Shown piece after piece: positions 25,612 to 35,426 of a stretch of DNA of 64,000 nt. Under the pieces are notes generated by a model. That model was given only the letters and a program-made list of their open reading frames with translations. It did no database searches and was not told the DNA's origin. A program made the translations under genes and the position numbers. The DNA is from Pigmentiphaga aceris (GTDB lineage: Bacteria > Pseudomonadota > Gammaproteobacteria > Burkholderiales > Burkholderiaceae_B), in NCBI RefSeq assembly GCF_008119665.1, contig NZ_CP043046.1, positions 806,001-870,000 on the forward strand, written 5' to 3'. Numbering within the stretch: position 1 is the first letter of the stretch; each line of letters opens with the position of its first letter.

Positions 25612-27143
25612 GTGCTTCGACCGCATCCCCGCTGGTAGTCAGTCAGGAAACCTCCACGCAAGACGTTTCCGCCAAGCTTCCGACCCCGGCAACGCCGCCA
25701 GCGGGTCTGGCTGCGCTGGAGACGCGCGTGCGCCAGGACTTGTCCTGGCTGGAACTGCCGGCCAAGTCCTGGACCGTGCAACGCACGCACGAAGGCCAGC
25801 CGGTGCTGGACGTGGCGATCATCGGCGGTGGCATGGCGGGCTCGGCTGCGGTGGCTGCACTGAAGCATGTGGGCGTGAAGGCCGTGGTCTTCGATCGCAG
25901 CCCGGCCGGGTTCGAAGGCCCGTGGGCCACGACCGCGCGCATGGAAACCCTGCGCTCGCCCAAACAACTGACCGGCCCGGCGCTCGGCCTGCCCGCGCTG
26001 ACGTTCCGCGCCTGGTTCGAGGCGCAATTCGGTGTCGAGGCCTGGGACGCGCTGGACAAGATTCCGCGTCTGCAATGGATGGACTACCTGCGCTGGTTCC
26101 GTCATGTCTTGCAGCTGGACGTGCGCAACCAGCACAAGGTCACAGCGGTCAAGCCGCGTGCCGACAAGCTGGTGCAGCTTGAACTGGACACCCCGAACGG
26201 TGCCATTACCGTCTTCGCCCGTCGTGTGGTGCTGGCCACCGGTCGCGACGGCCTGGGCGCAGGCTGGGCACCGGACTACGCGTTGGCCTTGCCGCGTGAC
26301 CGCTGGGCGCATTCGTCCGACGTGCTGGACTACAACACCTTGGCCGGCAAGCGTGTGGGTGTGATCGGTGCAGGTTCGTCGGCGATGGACAGCGCAGCAA
26401 CCGCGCTGGAATCCGGCGCGGCGCGGGTCGACCTGCTGGTGCGTCGCACCGACTTGCCGCGCATCAACAAAGGCAAGGGTGCAGGCAGTCCGGGCATGAC
26501 CTTCGGCTATCCGATGCTGTCGGACGAATGGCGCTGGCGCATCCGCCACTACATCAACGTGCAGCAAGTGCCGCCGCCGCGTGGCAGCACGCAGCGCGTG
26601 TCGCGCAATCCGAATGCGCACTTCCAGCTGGGCTATGCTGCGCGCAATGCCTATGTGGAAAACGACGAAATCGTGGTCGAGACCTCGCAAGGCAAATTCG
26701 CTTTCGACTTCCTGGTATTCGCCACCGGTTTCCGTACCAACTGGGAACGTCGCCCGGAATTCGCCGCGCTTGCTCCGCATATCCGCCTGTGGGGTGATCG
26801 CTTCACGCCCGATGCATCCGAGGTCGACCAAGAACTGGCCGAGTCGCCCGACCTGGGCCCGGTGTTCGAATTCCTGCCGCGCGACCCCGAGGCCTGTCCC
26901 GGTCTGTCGCGGGTGCATTGCTTCTGCTGGCCGGCTGCCGGTACGCACGGCGCAGTGTCGGGCGACATTCCTGCGGTCAGCGACGGCGCGAAGAAACTGG
27001 CCCAAGGCCTGGCCGGGCTGTTGTTCGGCGAAGATATCGACACCCACTTCGCGCGCATGGAAGCCTGGGACGACCCCGAGCTGCTGGGCGATGAATGGGT
27101 GCCGTCGGCCGTGCCGCCGCCTGCGGTAAAGGGGTCTGCATGA
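25608..27143 (+). CDS. FAD/NAD(P)-dependent flavin monooxygenase-like oxidoreductase
   Basis: A 511-residue protein with two dinucleotide-binding motifs: VAIIGGGMAGSAAVAALKHV near residue 65 for FAD and RVGVIGAGSSAMDSAATALE near residue 250 for NAD(P). The later FLVFATGFRTNWERRP is the ATG motif typical of N-hydroxylating and Baeyer-Villiger-type enzymes. It is expected to insert oxygen into a small organic substrate in the cytoplasm. Translation is coupled to the LysR gene upstream; the ABC importer follows 73 bases later. The likely role is the first attack on the compound the importer brings in (inferred). Confidence 0.85.
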   Translation: MSASTASPLVVSQETSTQDVSAKLPTPATPPAGLAALETRVRQDLSWLELPAKSWTVQRTHEGQPVLDVAIIGGGMAGSAAVAALKHVGVKAVVFDRSPAGFEGPWATTARMETLRSPKQLTGPALGLPALTFRAWFEAQFGVEAWDALDKIPRLQWMDYLRWFRHVLQLDVRNQHKVTAVKPRADKLVQLELDTPNGAITVFARRVVLATGRDGLGAGWAPDYALALPRDRWAHSSDVLDYNTLAGKRVGVIGAGSSAMDSAATALESGAARVDLLVRRTDLPRINKGKGAGSPGMTFGYPMLSDEWRWRIRHYINVQQVPPPRGSTQRVSRNPNAHFQLGYAARNAYVENDEIVVETSQGKFAFDFLVFATGFRTNWERRPEFAALAPHIRLWGDRFTPDASEVDQELAESPDLGPVFEFLPRDPEACPGLSRVHCFCWPAAGTHGAVSGDIPAVSDGAKKLAQGLAGLLFGEDIDTHFARMEAWDDPELLGDEWVPSAVPPPAVKGSA

Positions 27144-27216
27144 ACCATTACCGTGCAAGGTCACGCCTGAACCAACCCATAGATGCAGGCCCGGCCCCGG
27201 GCCGGGTGGTGCAGCC

Positions 27217-28191
27217 ATGACAGGCTGGCTGATCCGCCGCCTGATTCAGGCGTTTTTTGTCGTGCTGGCAATGAGCCTGATCGTGTTTGTCGGGCTGCAC
27301 ATCATCGGCAACCCGGTGGACATTCTGCTGTCCGACGACATGAATCAGCAGGACCGGATCGAGGCGATTGCGCGCCTCGGTCTGGACCAGCCCCTGTGGC
27401 GTCAGTACCTGTCCTTCCTGTGGGCAGCAGTACACGGCGACCTGGGCAAGAGCTTCGTGTATCACGAGAGCGCCATCGGCCTGATTCTGGGTCGTTTCCC
27501 GGCCACGCTGGAACTGGCGATCGCCGCGATGGTGATTGCGGTGGTGGTCGGCGTGCCGCTGGGCATGTTCGCGGGCCTGAAGCCTGAAAACCCCATTTCG
27601 CGTGCGCTGATGGCCAGCAGCATTGTGGGATTCTCGCTGCCTTCGTTCTGGGTCGCCTTGATGTTCATCATGGTTTTCGCTGTTCAGCTAGGCTGGTTCC
27701 CGGCCAGCGGACGCGGCGAAACCGCCAGCCTGTTCGGCATCCAGTGGTCGTTCCTGACACTGGACGGCTTGCGTCACCTGATCCTGCCCGCCATCACGCT
27801 GGCTTTGTTCAAGATGTCGCTGGTGCTGCGCCTGACGCGCGCCAGTGTGCGTGAAGTGCTGCCGCTGGACTTCGTGAAGTTCGCCCATGCCAAGGGCCTG
27901 CGCCCGGTGCGCGTGGTGATGATGCACGTGATGCGCAACACCATGATTCCGTTGGTCACCGTGCTGGGGCTGGAACTGGGATCGACCGTGGCCTATGCCG
28001 TGGTCACGGAGAGCATCTTTGCGTGGCCCGGTGCCGGCAAGCTGATCCTGGACAGCATCTACACGCTGGATCGCCCGGTGGTGGTGGCTTACCTGATGGT
28101 GGTGGTGTTGCTCTTTGTGGTGCTGAATCTGCTGGTGGACCTGGCCTACCGCGTGCTTGACCCACGCGTGCGTGTGGAGGCCGCCCAATGA
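27217..28191 (+). CDS. ABC transporter permease, DppB type
   Basis: A 324-residue permease of peptide/nickel-type importers with six predicted helices. The N-terminus MTGWLIRRLIQAFFVVLAMS is the family signature. The EAA loop (VREVLPLDFVKFAHAKGLRP) and ATLELAIAAMVIAVVVGVPL are as expected. It forms the membrane channel with the next gene, which it overlaps by four bases. Confidence 0.93.
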   Translation: MTGWLIRRLIQAFFVVLAMSLIVFVGLHIIGNPVDILLSDDMNQQDRIEAIARLGLDQPLWRQYLSFLWAAVHGDLGKSFVYHESAIGLILGRFPATLELAIAAMVIAVVVGVPLGMFAGLKPENPISRALMASSIVGFSLPSFWVALMFIMVFAVQLGWFPASGRGETASLFGIQWSFLTLDGLRHLILPAITLALFKMSLVLRLTRASVREVLPLDFVKFAHAKGLRPVRVVMMHVMRNTMIPLVTVLGLELGSTVAYAVVTESIFAWPGAGKLILDSIYTLDRPVVVAYLMVVVLLFVVLNLLVDLAYRVLDPRVRVEAAQ

Positions 28192-29084
28192 GCGCGCTCG
28201 GACTTGACCTGGCGTCGCCGTGGCGGCGTGCCATCATCGACTTCTGTCGATCGCCCGTGGCGCTGGGGGCCTTGGTACTACTGGTGCTGATTGCCCTGGC
28301 CGCCATTTTTGCGCCCTGGCTTGCGCCACAGAATCCCTATGATCTGATGCAGCTGGACGTGCTGGACGCCCGCCTGCCGCCTGGTTCCTTCAGCGAAGGC
28401 GGTGGCTACACCTATTGGCTGGGTACCGACGGCCAGGGTCGTGATCTGGTGTCCGGCATTTTGTACGGCCTGCGTATCAGCCTGTCGGTGGGTATCGGCT
28501 CGGCATTGGCGGCGGCCTTCATCGGCACCATGGTTGGCTTGTTTGCCGCCTGGGCGGGTGGGCGCGTGGATGCCGGCCTGATGCGTCTGGTCGACCTGCT
28601 GCTGTCCTTCCCGACCATCCTGATGGCCTTGATGATCCTGGCCTACATGGGCAAGGGCGTCGGCAACGTGGTGTTCACACTCGTCATGCTGGAATGGGCG
28701 TATTACGCCCGTACCGCGCGTGGTCAGGCGCTGGTGGAAGTGCGCCGCGAATATGTGGATGCCGCGCGCGGGCAGGGCGTACCGGGCTGGCGCATCGTTA
28801 CCGGTCACCTGCTGCCGAACTGCATGCCGCCGCTGATCGTGATCGGCACTTTGCAGATCGCGCGCGCCATCACGCTGGAAGCCACGCTGTCCTTCCTGGG
28901 CCTGGGCGTGCCGGTGACGGAACCGTCGCTGGGCCTGCTGATCGCCAATGGTTTCCAGTACATGCTGTCCAACGAATACTGGATCAGTCTTTTCCCCGGC
29001 CTGGCGCTGCTGGTCACCATCGTTGCCATCAATCTGGTCGGTGACCAGGTGCGCGACGTGCTCAACCCGAGGTTGCAACGATGA
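28188..29084 (+). CDS. ABC transporter permease, DppC type
   Basis: A 298-residue second permease. The N-terminal helix (ALGALVLLVLIALAAIFAPW) precedes the conserved YWLGTDGQGRDLVSGILYGL segment. The EAA loop reads EVRREYVDAARGQGVPGWRI, and the end TLSFLGLGVPVTEPSLGLLI is typical of DppC/OppC. ATGA overlaps couple it to the permease before and the ATPase after. Confidence 0.93.
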   Translation: MSALGLDLASPWRRAIIDFCRSPVALGALVLLVLIALAAIFAPWLAPQNPYDLMQLDVLDARLPPGSFSEGGGYTYWLGTDGQGRDLVSGILYGLRISLSVGIGSALAAAFIGTMVGLFAAWAGGRVDAGLMRLVDLLLSFPTILMALMILAYMGKGVGNVVFTLVMLEWAYYARTARGQALVEVRREYVDAARGQGVPGWRIVTGHLLPNCMPPLIVIGTLQIARAITLEATLSFLGLGVPVTEPSLGLLIANGFQYMLSNEYWISLFPGLALLVTIVAINLVGDQVRDVLNPRLQR

Positions 29085-30121
29085 GCGCGCCCAAGCAATC
29101 CATTGGCGGTGTGCCGACCTTGTCGGTGCGCAATCTGCGCACGGTGTTCGACACCCGCGCCGGCGAAGTCGCCGCCGTCAACGAGGTGTCCTTCACGCTG
29201 GAACGTGGCCGGGTGCTGGGTCTGGTCGGCGAATCCGGTTCGGGCAAATCGGTGACCGGCTTTTCCATCATGGGCCTGGTCGATGCACCGGGCCGCATCG
29301 CGAGCGGCGAAATCCTGTTCCAGGGACGTGACCTGGCCAAGCTGCGCCGCGAAGACATGCGTCAGCTGCGTGGCAACCGCATTGCCATGGTGTTCCAGGA
29401 CCCGATGATGACGCTCAACCCGGTGTTGCGCGTCGACAAGCAGATGATCGAAGCCGTGCAGGCACACCAGCGTGTAAGCCACGCGGTGGCGCGTGACCTG
29501 GCGCGCGACACGCTGGGCCTGATGGGCATTGCCAGCCCCGAAGAACGCCTGCTGGCCTATCCGCACCAGTTGTCGGGCGGTATGCGTCAACGGGTGGCGA
29601 TTGCGATTGCCATGCTGCACCGGCCCGACCTGATCATTGCCGACGAGCCCACGACCGCACTCGACGTGACCATCCAGGCGCAGATTCTGTCCGAGATGCA
29701 GAAGCTGGTGGAAGAGCAGGGCACGGCACTCATCTGGATCAGCCACGACCTGTCGGTGGTGGCCGGACTGGCCGATGACATTGCGGTGATGTACGCCGGA
29801 CGCATCGTCGAACATGGCACCGTGGACGATGTGCTGGACCGTCCTTTGCACCCCTACACCCAGGGCCTGATCGGCAGCTTGCCGCGTCGGGTGCCGGGGC
29901 AGAAACGCGGTACACGTCTGCGCCAGATTCCGGGCATGACGCCGAACCTGCTGTCCTTGCCGCCGGGCTGTGCGTTCGCGCCCCGCTGCTCGCGCCGCAC
30001 GGCGGTATGCGACACCCATCCTGCGGTCACCCGTCCGACCGATGTGCAGGAAGTACGCTGCTTCCACCCTGGCGCGCCCGCGCTTTATCCCGACTCGGCA
30101 GTCCAAGGAGTCGGCGCATGA
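29081..30121 (+). CDS. ABC transporter ATP-binding protein, DppD type
   Basis: A 346-residue ATPase. Walker A is [10 protein letters not shown] (about residue 49), the signature is [14 protein letters not shown] and Walker B is [12 protein letters not shown]. The C-terminal oligopeptide-type extension holds the cysteine-rich [20 protein letters not shown], which in DppD/OppD relatives can bind an iron-sulfur cluster. It pairs with the following ATPase to drive import. Coupled by four-base overlaps on both sides. Confidence 0.93.
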   Translation: MSAPKQSIGGVPTLSVRNLRTVFDTRAGEVAAVNEVSFTLERGRVLGLVGESGSGKSVTGFSIMGLVDAPGRIASGEILFQGRDLAKLRREDMRQLRGNRIAMVFQDPMMTLNPVLRVDKQMIEAVQAHQRVSHAVARDLARDTLGLMGIASPEERLLAYPHQLSGGMRQRVAIAIAMLHRPDLIIADEPTTALDVTIQAQILSEMQKLVEEQGTALIWISHDLSVVAGLADDIAVMYAGRIVEHGTVDDVLDRPLHPYTQGLIGSLPRRVPGQKRGTRLRQIPGMTPNLLSLPPGCAFAPRCSRRTAVCDTHPAVTRPTDVQEVRCFHPGAPALYPDSAVQGVGA

Positions 30122-31170
30122 GTTCGTCCATGAATTCCAAGTTGTCGCTTGATTCGACACTGCTTGACCCGAGTGCCCCCCTGGCCGAGTTGCGCAATGT
30201 CAGCCGCCGATTCGGCGGGCGCGCAGCCGGTCCATTTGGCCGCGTGCTGCAACGCATGGGCCTGGAAAAGCCCGCGCCGACCACCCACGCTGTTGATCGC
30301 GTAGACCTGAGCATCAAACGCGGCGAAGTGGTTGGCCTGGTGGGCGAATCGGGCTGCGGCAAATCGACGCTGGGCCGGATGGTGGCAGGCTTGCTGCCCG
30401 CATCCGACGGCCAGGTGCTGTTGAGCGGCAAGCCGATTGGCGAGCTGAGTGCCGAGGAACGCAAGGCAGCGCGTCTGCGGGTGCAGATGATCTTCCAGGA
30501 CCCGTATGCCAGTTTGAATCCGCGTCTGCGCGTGGACCGCATCGTTGGTGAAGGCGCACTCCTGCATGGTCTAACCGACCGCGCGGGTTCCGATGATTAC
30601 GTCAGCGCACAGTTGCAGCGCGCCGGGCTGGACCCGTCCTTGCGCCATCGTTATCCGCACCAGTTCAGTGGCGGCCAGCGTCAGCGCATTGGCATTGCAC
30701 GCGCGCTGGCGGTGCAGCCGGAATTGCTGGTCTGCGACGAAGCCGTGGCCGCGCTCGACGTGTCGATCCAGGCGCAGATTCTGAATCTGTTCATGGACTT
30801 GCGCGAAGAGCTTGGCCTGACGTACCTGTTCATCAGCCACGATCTGGGGGTGGTCGAACACCTGTCGGATCGGGTGGTGGTGATGTACCTGGGCCGGGTG
30901 GTGGAAAGCGCGCCGGTCGATGAGTTGTTCGAGCATCCCGCGCATCCGTACACCCAGGCGCTGTTGGCAGAAATCCCGCGCCTGGACGTGCGTCGCACGA
31001 AGTTCCAGACCATTCGTGGCGAGATCCCCAGCCCGCTTGCGCCGCCCTCGGGCTGTCATTTCCATCCGCGTTGTCCGCATGTCATGCCGCGTTGCAAGGT
31101 GGAAGCGCCCACCCTGCGCGGCATTGCGATCAACCATGTCAGCGCCTGTCATCTGCACGACGGTACGTGA
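30118..31170 (+). CDS. ABC transporter ATP-binding protein, DppF type
   Basis: A 350-residue ATPase starting at ATG 30118 inside the upstream stop (ATGA). Walker A is GESGCGKSTLG, the signature is FSGGQRQRIGIARA, and Walker B reads LLVCDEAVAALDVS. The usual Pro after DE (DEPxxALD) is replaced by Ala, although the catalytic Glu is kept. The C-terminal zinc/iron-type motif PSGCHFHPRCPHVMPRCKVE is present. It completes the two-ATPase set. Confidence 0.92.
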   Translation: MSSSMNSKLSLDSTLLDPSAPLAELRNVSRRFGGRAAGPFGRVLQRMGLEKPAPTTHAVDRVDLSIKRGEVVGLVGESGCGKSTLGRMVAGLLPASDGQVLLSGKPIGELSAEERKAARLRVQMIFQDPYASLNPRLRVDRIVGEGALLHGLTDRAGSDDYVSAQLQRAGLDPSLRHRYPHQFSGGQRQRIGIARALAVQPELLVCDEAVAALDVSIQAQILNLFMDLREELGLTYLFISHDLGVVEHLSDRVVVMYLGRVVESAPVDELFEHPAHPYTQALLAEIPRLDVRRTKFQTIRGEIPSPLAPPSGCHFHPRCPHVMPRCKVEAPTLRGIAINHVSACHLHDGT

Positions 31171-31273
31171 TCTGCCAAGTAACACTGCATCACTGATTTC
31201 CCACGCATTACCTCTGTCCCCGAGCACCGCGTTTTCCTTGTCGGCCACCGACACGCACCAGAAAGGACTTTTC

Positions 31274-32836
31274 ATGAATCGCTTCCTGCTAACCGCCCTG
31301 ACCGCCGCTCTGCTGGGTACCGGCGCGGCTGCGTCTGCGCAATCCGTTTCCATCGGCTTTGCCGATCCGGTTTCGTCCATCGATCCGCAACTGAACAACC
31401 ACGCCGGCGACCGTTCGCTGGCCTTGCACCTGTTCGACAGCATCGTTGATCGTCGCGATAGCGGCGTGTTGCCCTCGTTGGCACTCAGCTGGAAAACCCT
31501 GGACGACACAACCTGGGAATTCAAGCTGCGCCCGAACGTAGTCTGGTCCGACGGCAAGCCCTTTACCGCCGACGACCTGGTGTATTCCTTCGAGCGTGCC
31601 CGCAAGGTGCCGGGCAGCGTGGCGTCTTACGCCAGCTCGCTGCGCACGGTGGAATCGGCCACGGCCAAAGACCCGCTGACCCTGATCGTCAAGACCACCA
31701 TGCCGAACCCCGAACTGCTGAACAGCATCGGTGCCGTGCACATCGTCAGTCGCCACGTGGGTGAAAAGGCCACCACCGAGGACTACAACGCCGGCCGCGC
31801 CGCCATCGGTACCGGCCCGTATGTGCTGACCTCGTGGACGCCGGGCGACCGCGCGGTCTTTGCGCGCAACGACAAGTTCTGGGGCCCCAAGCCCACCTGG
31901 GAAAAGGTCACCTACCGCTACATCAACAACGCCGCCGCGCGCACCGCTGCACTGCTGGCCGGCGACGTGGACGTGATCGACAAGGTCTCGGCCGCTGACG
32001 TGGCGCGCCTGCGCAAGACGCCGAACATCACCGTCTATCCCTATCCCGGCCTGCGTGTGCTGCTGGTGCAGCCCAGCTTCCGCAAGGGACCGAACGAGTT
32101 CATCACCGACAACGATGGCAAGCAACTGGCGGAAAATCCGCTGACCGACGTGCGTGTGCGCAAGGCGCTGAACATCGCCATCAACCGCAAGACGCTGGTT
32201 GATCGTGTGTTGCAGGGCACGGCAACCGAAGCCAACCAGTGGATGCCCGCCAAGACCTTCGGCTACAACCCGGACGTCAAGGACATCGCCTTTGACCCGA
32301 CCGCTGCCAAGAAGTTGTTGGCCGAAGCCGGTTTCCCCGATGGTTTCAAGCTGACCGTGCACGTGCCGGGTGATCGCTATCCGCTGGGCGCGGAAACCCT
32401 GCAAGCCGTGGCGCAGTTCTGGACCCGCGTGGGCGTGAAGACCCAGCTGGAAGTCGTGCCATGGTCGGTGTACTCGGCACGTGCCAACAAGAACGAGTTC
32501 GCGATCAGCATCGTGGCCTGGGGCAATGGCACGGGTGAGGCCGGTTATGGCCTGCAGAACGTGTTCGCCACCGCCGACAACAAGAAGGGCCTGGGCAATT
32601 CGAACTGGGGTCGTTACAGCAACATCGACGTAGACAAGGCACTGGATGCCGCGACCGTGGAATTCAACACCGAGCGTCGTGCTGCCATCCTGCGTCACTC
32701 GGTCAAGCTGGTGACCGACGATGTGGCCGCCATCCCGCTGTTCCACTATCAGAACATCTGGGCCGCGAAGAAGGGCTTTAAGGTTGAGCCCTACGTCAGC
32801 GACCGCACTACCGCCTTGCAAGTGACGAAGCAGTAA
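31274..32836 (+). CDS. ABC transporter substrate-binding protein (family 5, DppA/OppA-like)
   Basis: A 520-residue periplasmic binding protein. The signal peptide is MNRFLLTALTAALLGTGAAA with cleavage after SAQ. Family 5 marks include LDDTTWEFKLRPNVVWSDGK (PFTADDLVYSFER follows) and ALNIAINRKTLVDRVLQG. It captures the substrate for the importer encoded upstream. Family 5 proteins bind peptides, but also nickel, opines, sugars and glutathione, so the ligand is open. The ATG at 31274 is chosen for the signal peptide and AAAGGA upstream. Confidence 0.92.
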   Translation: MNRFLLTALTAALLGTGAAASAQSVSIGFADPVSSIDPQLNNHAGDRSLALHLFDSIVDRRDSGVLPSLALSWKTLDDTTWEFKLRPNVVWSDGKPFTADDLVYSFERARKVPGSVASYASSLRTVESATAKDPLTLIVKTTMPNPELLNSIGAVHIVSRHVGEKATTEDYNAGRAAIGTGPYVLTSWTPGDRAVFARNDKFWGPKPTWEKVTYRYINNAAARTAALLAGDVDVIDKVSAADVARLRKTPNITVYPYPGLRVLLVQPSFRKGPNEFITDNDGKQLAENPLTDVRVRKALNIAINRKTLVDRVLQGTATEANQWMPAKTFGYNPDVKDIAFDPTAAKKLLAEAGFPDGFKLTVHVPGDRYPLGAETLQAVAQFWTRVGVKTQLEVVPWSVYSARANKNEFAISIVAWGNGTGEAGYGLQNVFATADNKKGLGNSNWGRYSNIDVDKALDAATVEFNTERRAAILRHSVKLVTDDVAAIPLFHYQNIWAAKKGFKVEPYVSDRTTALQVTKQ

Positions 32837-32884
32837 GCCTGAACGGCGGCGCTTGACCAGGGCGCTGCCCGGTCATGTGCCGCC

Positions 32885-32910
32885 CCCCTTGCCGCGTGAT
32901 GCGGCAGGGG
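32885..32910 (+). other. Intergenic hairpin after binding-protein gene
   Basis: CCCCTTGCCGC and GCGGCAGGGG form a strong stem with one bulged T around a five-base loop, 48 bases after the binding-protein stop. There is no T run, so it may stabilise the highly expressed upstream message or reduce read-through rather than fully terminate. Confidence 0.45.
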
Positions 32911-32927
32911 TGTTGTCCGGAGCATGT

Positions 32928-34250
32928 ATGACCGAGTTTTCCTCTTTTTCTCTGCGCGTCGATCCGGCCCATGCCCGCATCGACGTGCCCCGCCAGATCA
33001 CGGTTGACGGCCTGAACCCAGGCGAGACCGTGACGATTGCCGCAGTCACGCTGCGTGCCGGTACCCCCTGGCAGTCCACGGCAAGCTTTGTCGCCGACGC
33101 GCAAGGCCACATCGATCTGACGCGTGATGCCCCGATTGCGGGCGACTACGCAGGCGTGTCGCCAATGGGCCTGATCTGGTCGCAAAGCCTGCTAGACCCG
33201 AAGGTAGGCAATGGCCGTGTGCTGTTCAACGACGACATGTTCGCAGGCCTGGACACCACGCTGACCGCCACGCGCCAATCCGGTTCAACTGCCACCGCAA
33301 GCCTTCATCAACAGCTGGCGACGGATGGTGTCACCCGTCGCGAAGTCCGCGAAGAAGGTCTGGTCGGTACCTTGTTCCTGCCCGCAGGCCCCGGCCCGCA
33401 TCCGGCTGTGGTCATCGTCAATGGGTCGGGCGGCGGCATCAACGAGCCGCGCGCGGCGCTCTACGCCTCGCAAGGCTATGCCGCCTTTGCGCTGGGCTAT
33501 TTCAAGGCACCGGGGCTGTCCGACTACATCTCCAACACCCCGCTGGAATACTTCGAGACGGCACTGAACTGGGTGCATCGCACGCTGAAGCCGCTGCATG
33601 GTTTCGTGGCCCTGAGCGGGCAGTCGCGCGGCGGTGAGTTGGTGCTGCTGCTGGGCTCGATGTTTTCTGAGCTGGTGTCGGCGGTCATCGGCTACGTGCC
33701 GGGTGCGGTGGTGCACGGCGCACAAAGTGCCTGCGATCCGGCCACTGGCCGAGACGGCCCGGCCTGGTTGTATCGCGGCGAGATCGTGCCGCATGTCTGG
33801 CAGAACAATCGCACCGCCACCTGGGCAGCGCTGAACGAAGTCGATGCAGACGGCGTGTCGCGCCGCCATGCGGAAGCCGTATCCACCGCACTGAACGACC
33901 CCGACGCCGTGGCCCGCGCACGCATTCGTGTCGAGAACATCCGCGGCCCGGTCATGCTCTTGTCCGGCACGGATGACGCCGCCTGGCCGTCCAGCCGCTA
34001 CAGCCGCATGGTGCGCGAGCGTCTGGCTGAAGTTCAGCACCCGTACCCGGTCGGCTACGTCGATGTCGACGGTGCCGGCCACAGCATTCTTTTCCCCTAC
34101 GTGCCCACCACCCAGCTGAGTTTCCCGCACCCGGTTTCCGGGCGCATCAGCACCAGCGGCGGCACGCCGGCCAACAACGCGCACGCCGACGAAGCCTCGT
34201 GGGCAGCGGTACAGAAATTCCTGGACGATGCCGTTGCGGCACGTCGTTAA
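32928..34250 (+). CDS. Acyl-CoA thioesterase/BAAT-like alpha/beta hydrolase
   Basis: A 440-residue protein. The N-terminal 130 residues are the beta-sandwich 'acyl-CoA thioester hydrolase/BAAT N-terminal' type (ITVDGLNPGETVTIAAVTLR). The rest is an alpha/beta hydrolase. The nucleophile elbow is SGQSRGGEL with Ser233; candidate acid and base residues sit in LLSGTDDAAW and VDGAGHSILFPY. Eukaryotic BAAT uses Cys here, while bacterial and thioesterase members use Ser, so hydrolysis is favoured. ATG 32928 has GGAG upstream. In this block it may cleave an ester, amide or CoA thioester made from the imported substrate. Confidence 0.85.
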   Translation: MTEFSSFSLRVDPAHARIDVPRQITVDGLNPGETVTIAAVTLRAGTPWQSTASFVADAQGHIDLTRDAPIAGDYAGVSPMGLIWSQSLLDPKVGNGRVLFNDDMFAGLDTTLTATRQSGSTATASLHQQLATDGVTRREVREEGLVGTLFLPAGPGPHPAVVIVNGSGGGINEPRAALYASQGYAAFALGYFKAPGLSDYISNTPLEYFETALNWVHRTLKPLHGFVALSGQSRGGELVLLLGSMFSELVSAVIGYVPGAVVHGAQSACDPATGRDGPAWLYRGEIVPHVWQNNRTATWAALNEVDADGVSRRHAEAVSTALNDPDAVARARIRVENIRGPVMLLSGTDDAAWPSSRYSRMVRERLAEVQHPYPVGYVDVDGAGHSILFPYVPTTQLSFPHPVSGRISTSGGTPANNAHADEASWAAVQKFLDDAVAARR

Positions 34251-34271
34251 TCTTTTTTCGGAAACACCCCT

Positions 34272-35426
34272 ATGTCCGATCTCATCGATTCCGCCGCCGG
34301 CCTCGTCGCCGGTGCTTCGCTCCAGACCACCCGCGCCAAGCGCGACAAAGTGGCCGCCGCCACGCAAGGCAGCTACGACGCCATCTTCGATCCGGTGCTG
34401 CCGGGACTGACGCTGGCCGAGCGTTTGCTTGTGGCCTTCGACATTGCCTCGCTGTCCGGCGTTGAACCGGTGGCCGCGCAATACCGCGCGCAGCTCGAGC
34501 AATTCATGTTGAACGAAGCCGAGCGCAGTGTGTTCACCGGCGGCCCCACCGTGCTGCCCGAAGAACCGCGCCTGCGCGCCATCCTGACCTTCTCGCGCAC
34601 GCTCACCTTGGCCCCGGTCGAAGGCGACCGCGAGGCCCTGCTGAAGCTGCCGGCCGCCGGCCTGAGCACCCCCGCCGTCATCACGCTGGGCCAGCTGATT
34701 GCCTTCGTGTCCTACCAGGTGCGCCTGGTGGCCGGCCTGCGCGCACTGACCGCGCTGGGCGACCCGGTGCCGGGCGAGGCCGAGCTGCCGGTCGAAACCA
34801 ACTTCGTGCACCCAGCCACCTTGCCGCCGCCGGGCGAACCGCTGCGCATCAACGGCTACACCAGCGAAACCCTGGGCTGGTCTTCGTGGCTGGACGTGCT
34901 GGACGTCAACACCGCCCGCCCGGATCAACTGGCCGTGCTGGATGCCAGCCACCCCAAGGCCCGCACCTCCGACTACTACCTGGTGCTGTCGCACCAGCCG
35001 CGCATTCTGGAACAGCGCGCACTGGCCTTCAACGCCATCATGTACGCCCCGGGCGGCATGTCGCGCGCCGAACGCGAACTGGCCAGCACGGTGGTATCGC
35101 GTGTGAATGGTTGCGTGTACTGCGCGTCCGTTCACGCCCAGCGTTTCGAACAACTGACCCGCCGCAACGACGTGATCGCACAAGTGTTCACCGAGCCGGT
35201 CGGCGCAGGCACCAACGCACGCGAACGCGCGATTGTCGACGCGTCGATTGCGCTGACGCTCAAGCCTGGCAGCTTCGGTGCCGATGACCTGCGCGCCTTG
35301 CGTGCCGCCGGTCTGTCCGACCTGGAACTGCTGGACATGATCCACGCCATCGCCATCTTTGCGTGGGCCAACCGCCTGATGCTGAACCTGGGCGAGCCAG
35401 TCTTCCCGCAGCAAGCCGCAGCGTGA
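34272..35426 (+). CDS. CMD/AhpD-domain protein, double-length
   Basis: A 384-residue protein of the carboxymuconolactone decarboxylase/AhpD superfamily. The C-terminal half has the redox motif NGCVYCASVHAQ (Cys281, Cys284, His288), seen in AhpD-type peroxidases. The N-terminal half has the same helical pattern (FDIASLSGVEPVAAQYRAQL, ITLGQLIAFVSYQVRLVAGL) but no cysteines, so it looks like a fused or duplicated domain in which one copy lost the active site. I recall paired CMD proteins (Avi_7169/Avi_7170-like) next to peptide-type ABC importers elsewhere. It overlaps the next gene by four bases. Confidence 0.85.
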   Translation: MSDLIDSAAGLVAGASLQTTRAKRDKVAAATQGSYDAIFDPVLPGLTLAERLLVAFDIASLSGVEPVAAQYRAQLEQFMLNEAERSVFTGGPTVLPEEPRLRAILTFSRTLTLAPVEGDREALLKLPAAGLSTPAVITLGQLIAFVSYQVRLVAGLRALTALGDPVPGEAELPVETNFVHPATLPPPGEPLRINGYTSETLGWSSWLDVLDVNTARPDQLAVLDASHPKARTSDYYLVLSHQPRILEQRALAFNAIMYAPGGMSRAERELASTVVSRVNGCVYCASVHAQRFEQLTRRNDVIAQVFTEPVGAGTNARERAIVDASIALTLKPGSFGADDLRALRAAGLSDLELLDMIHAIAIFAWANRLMLNLGEPVFPQQAAA

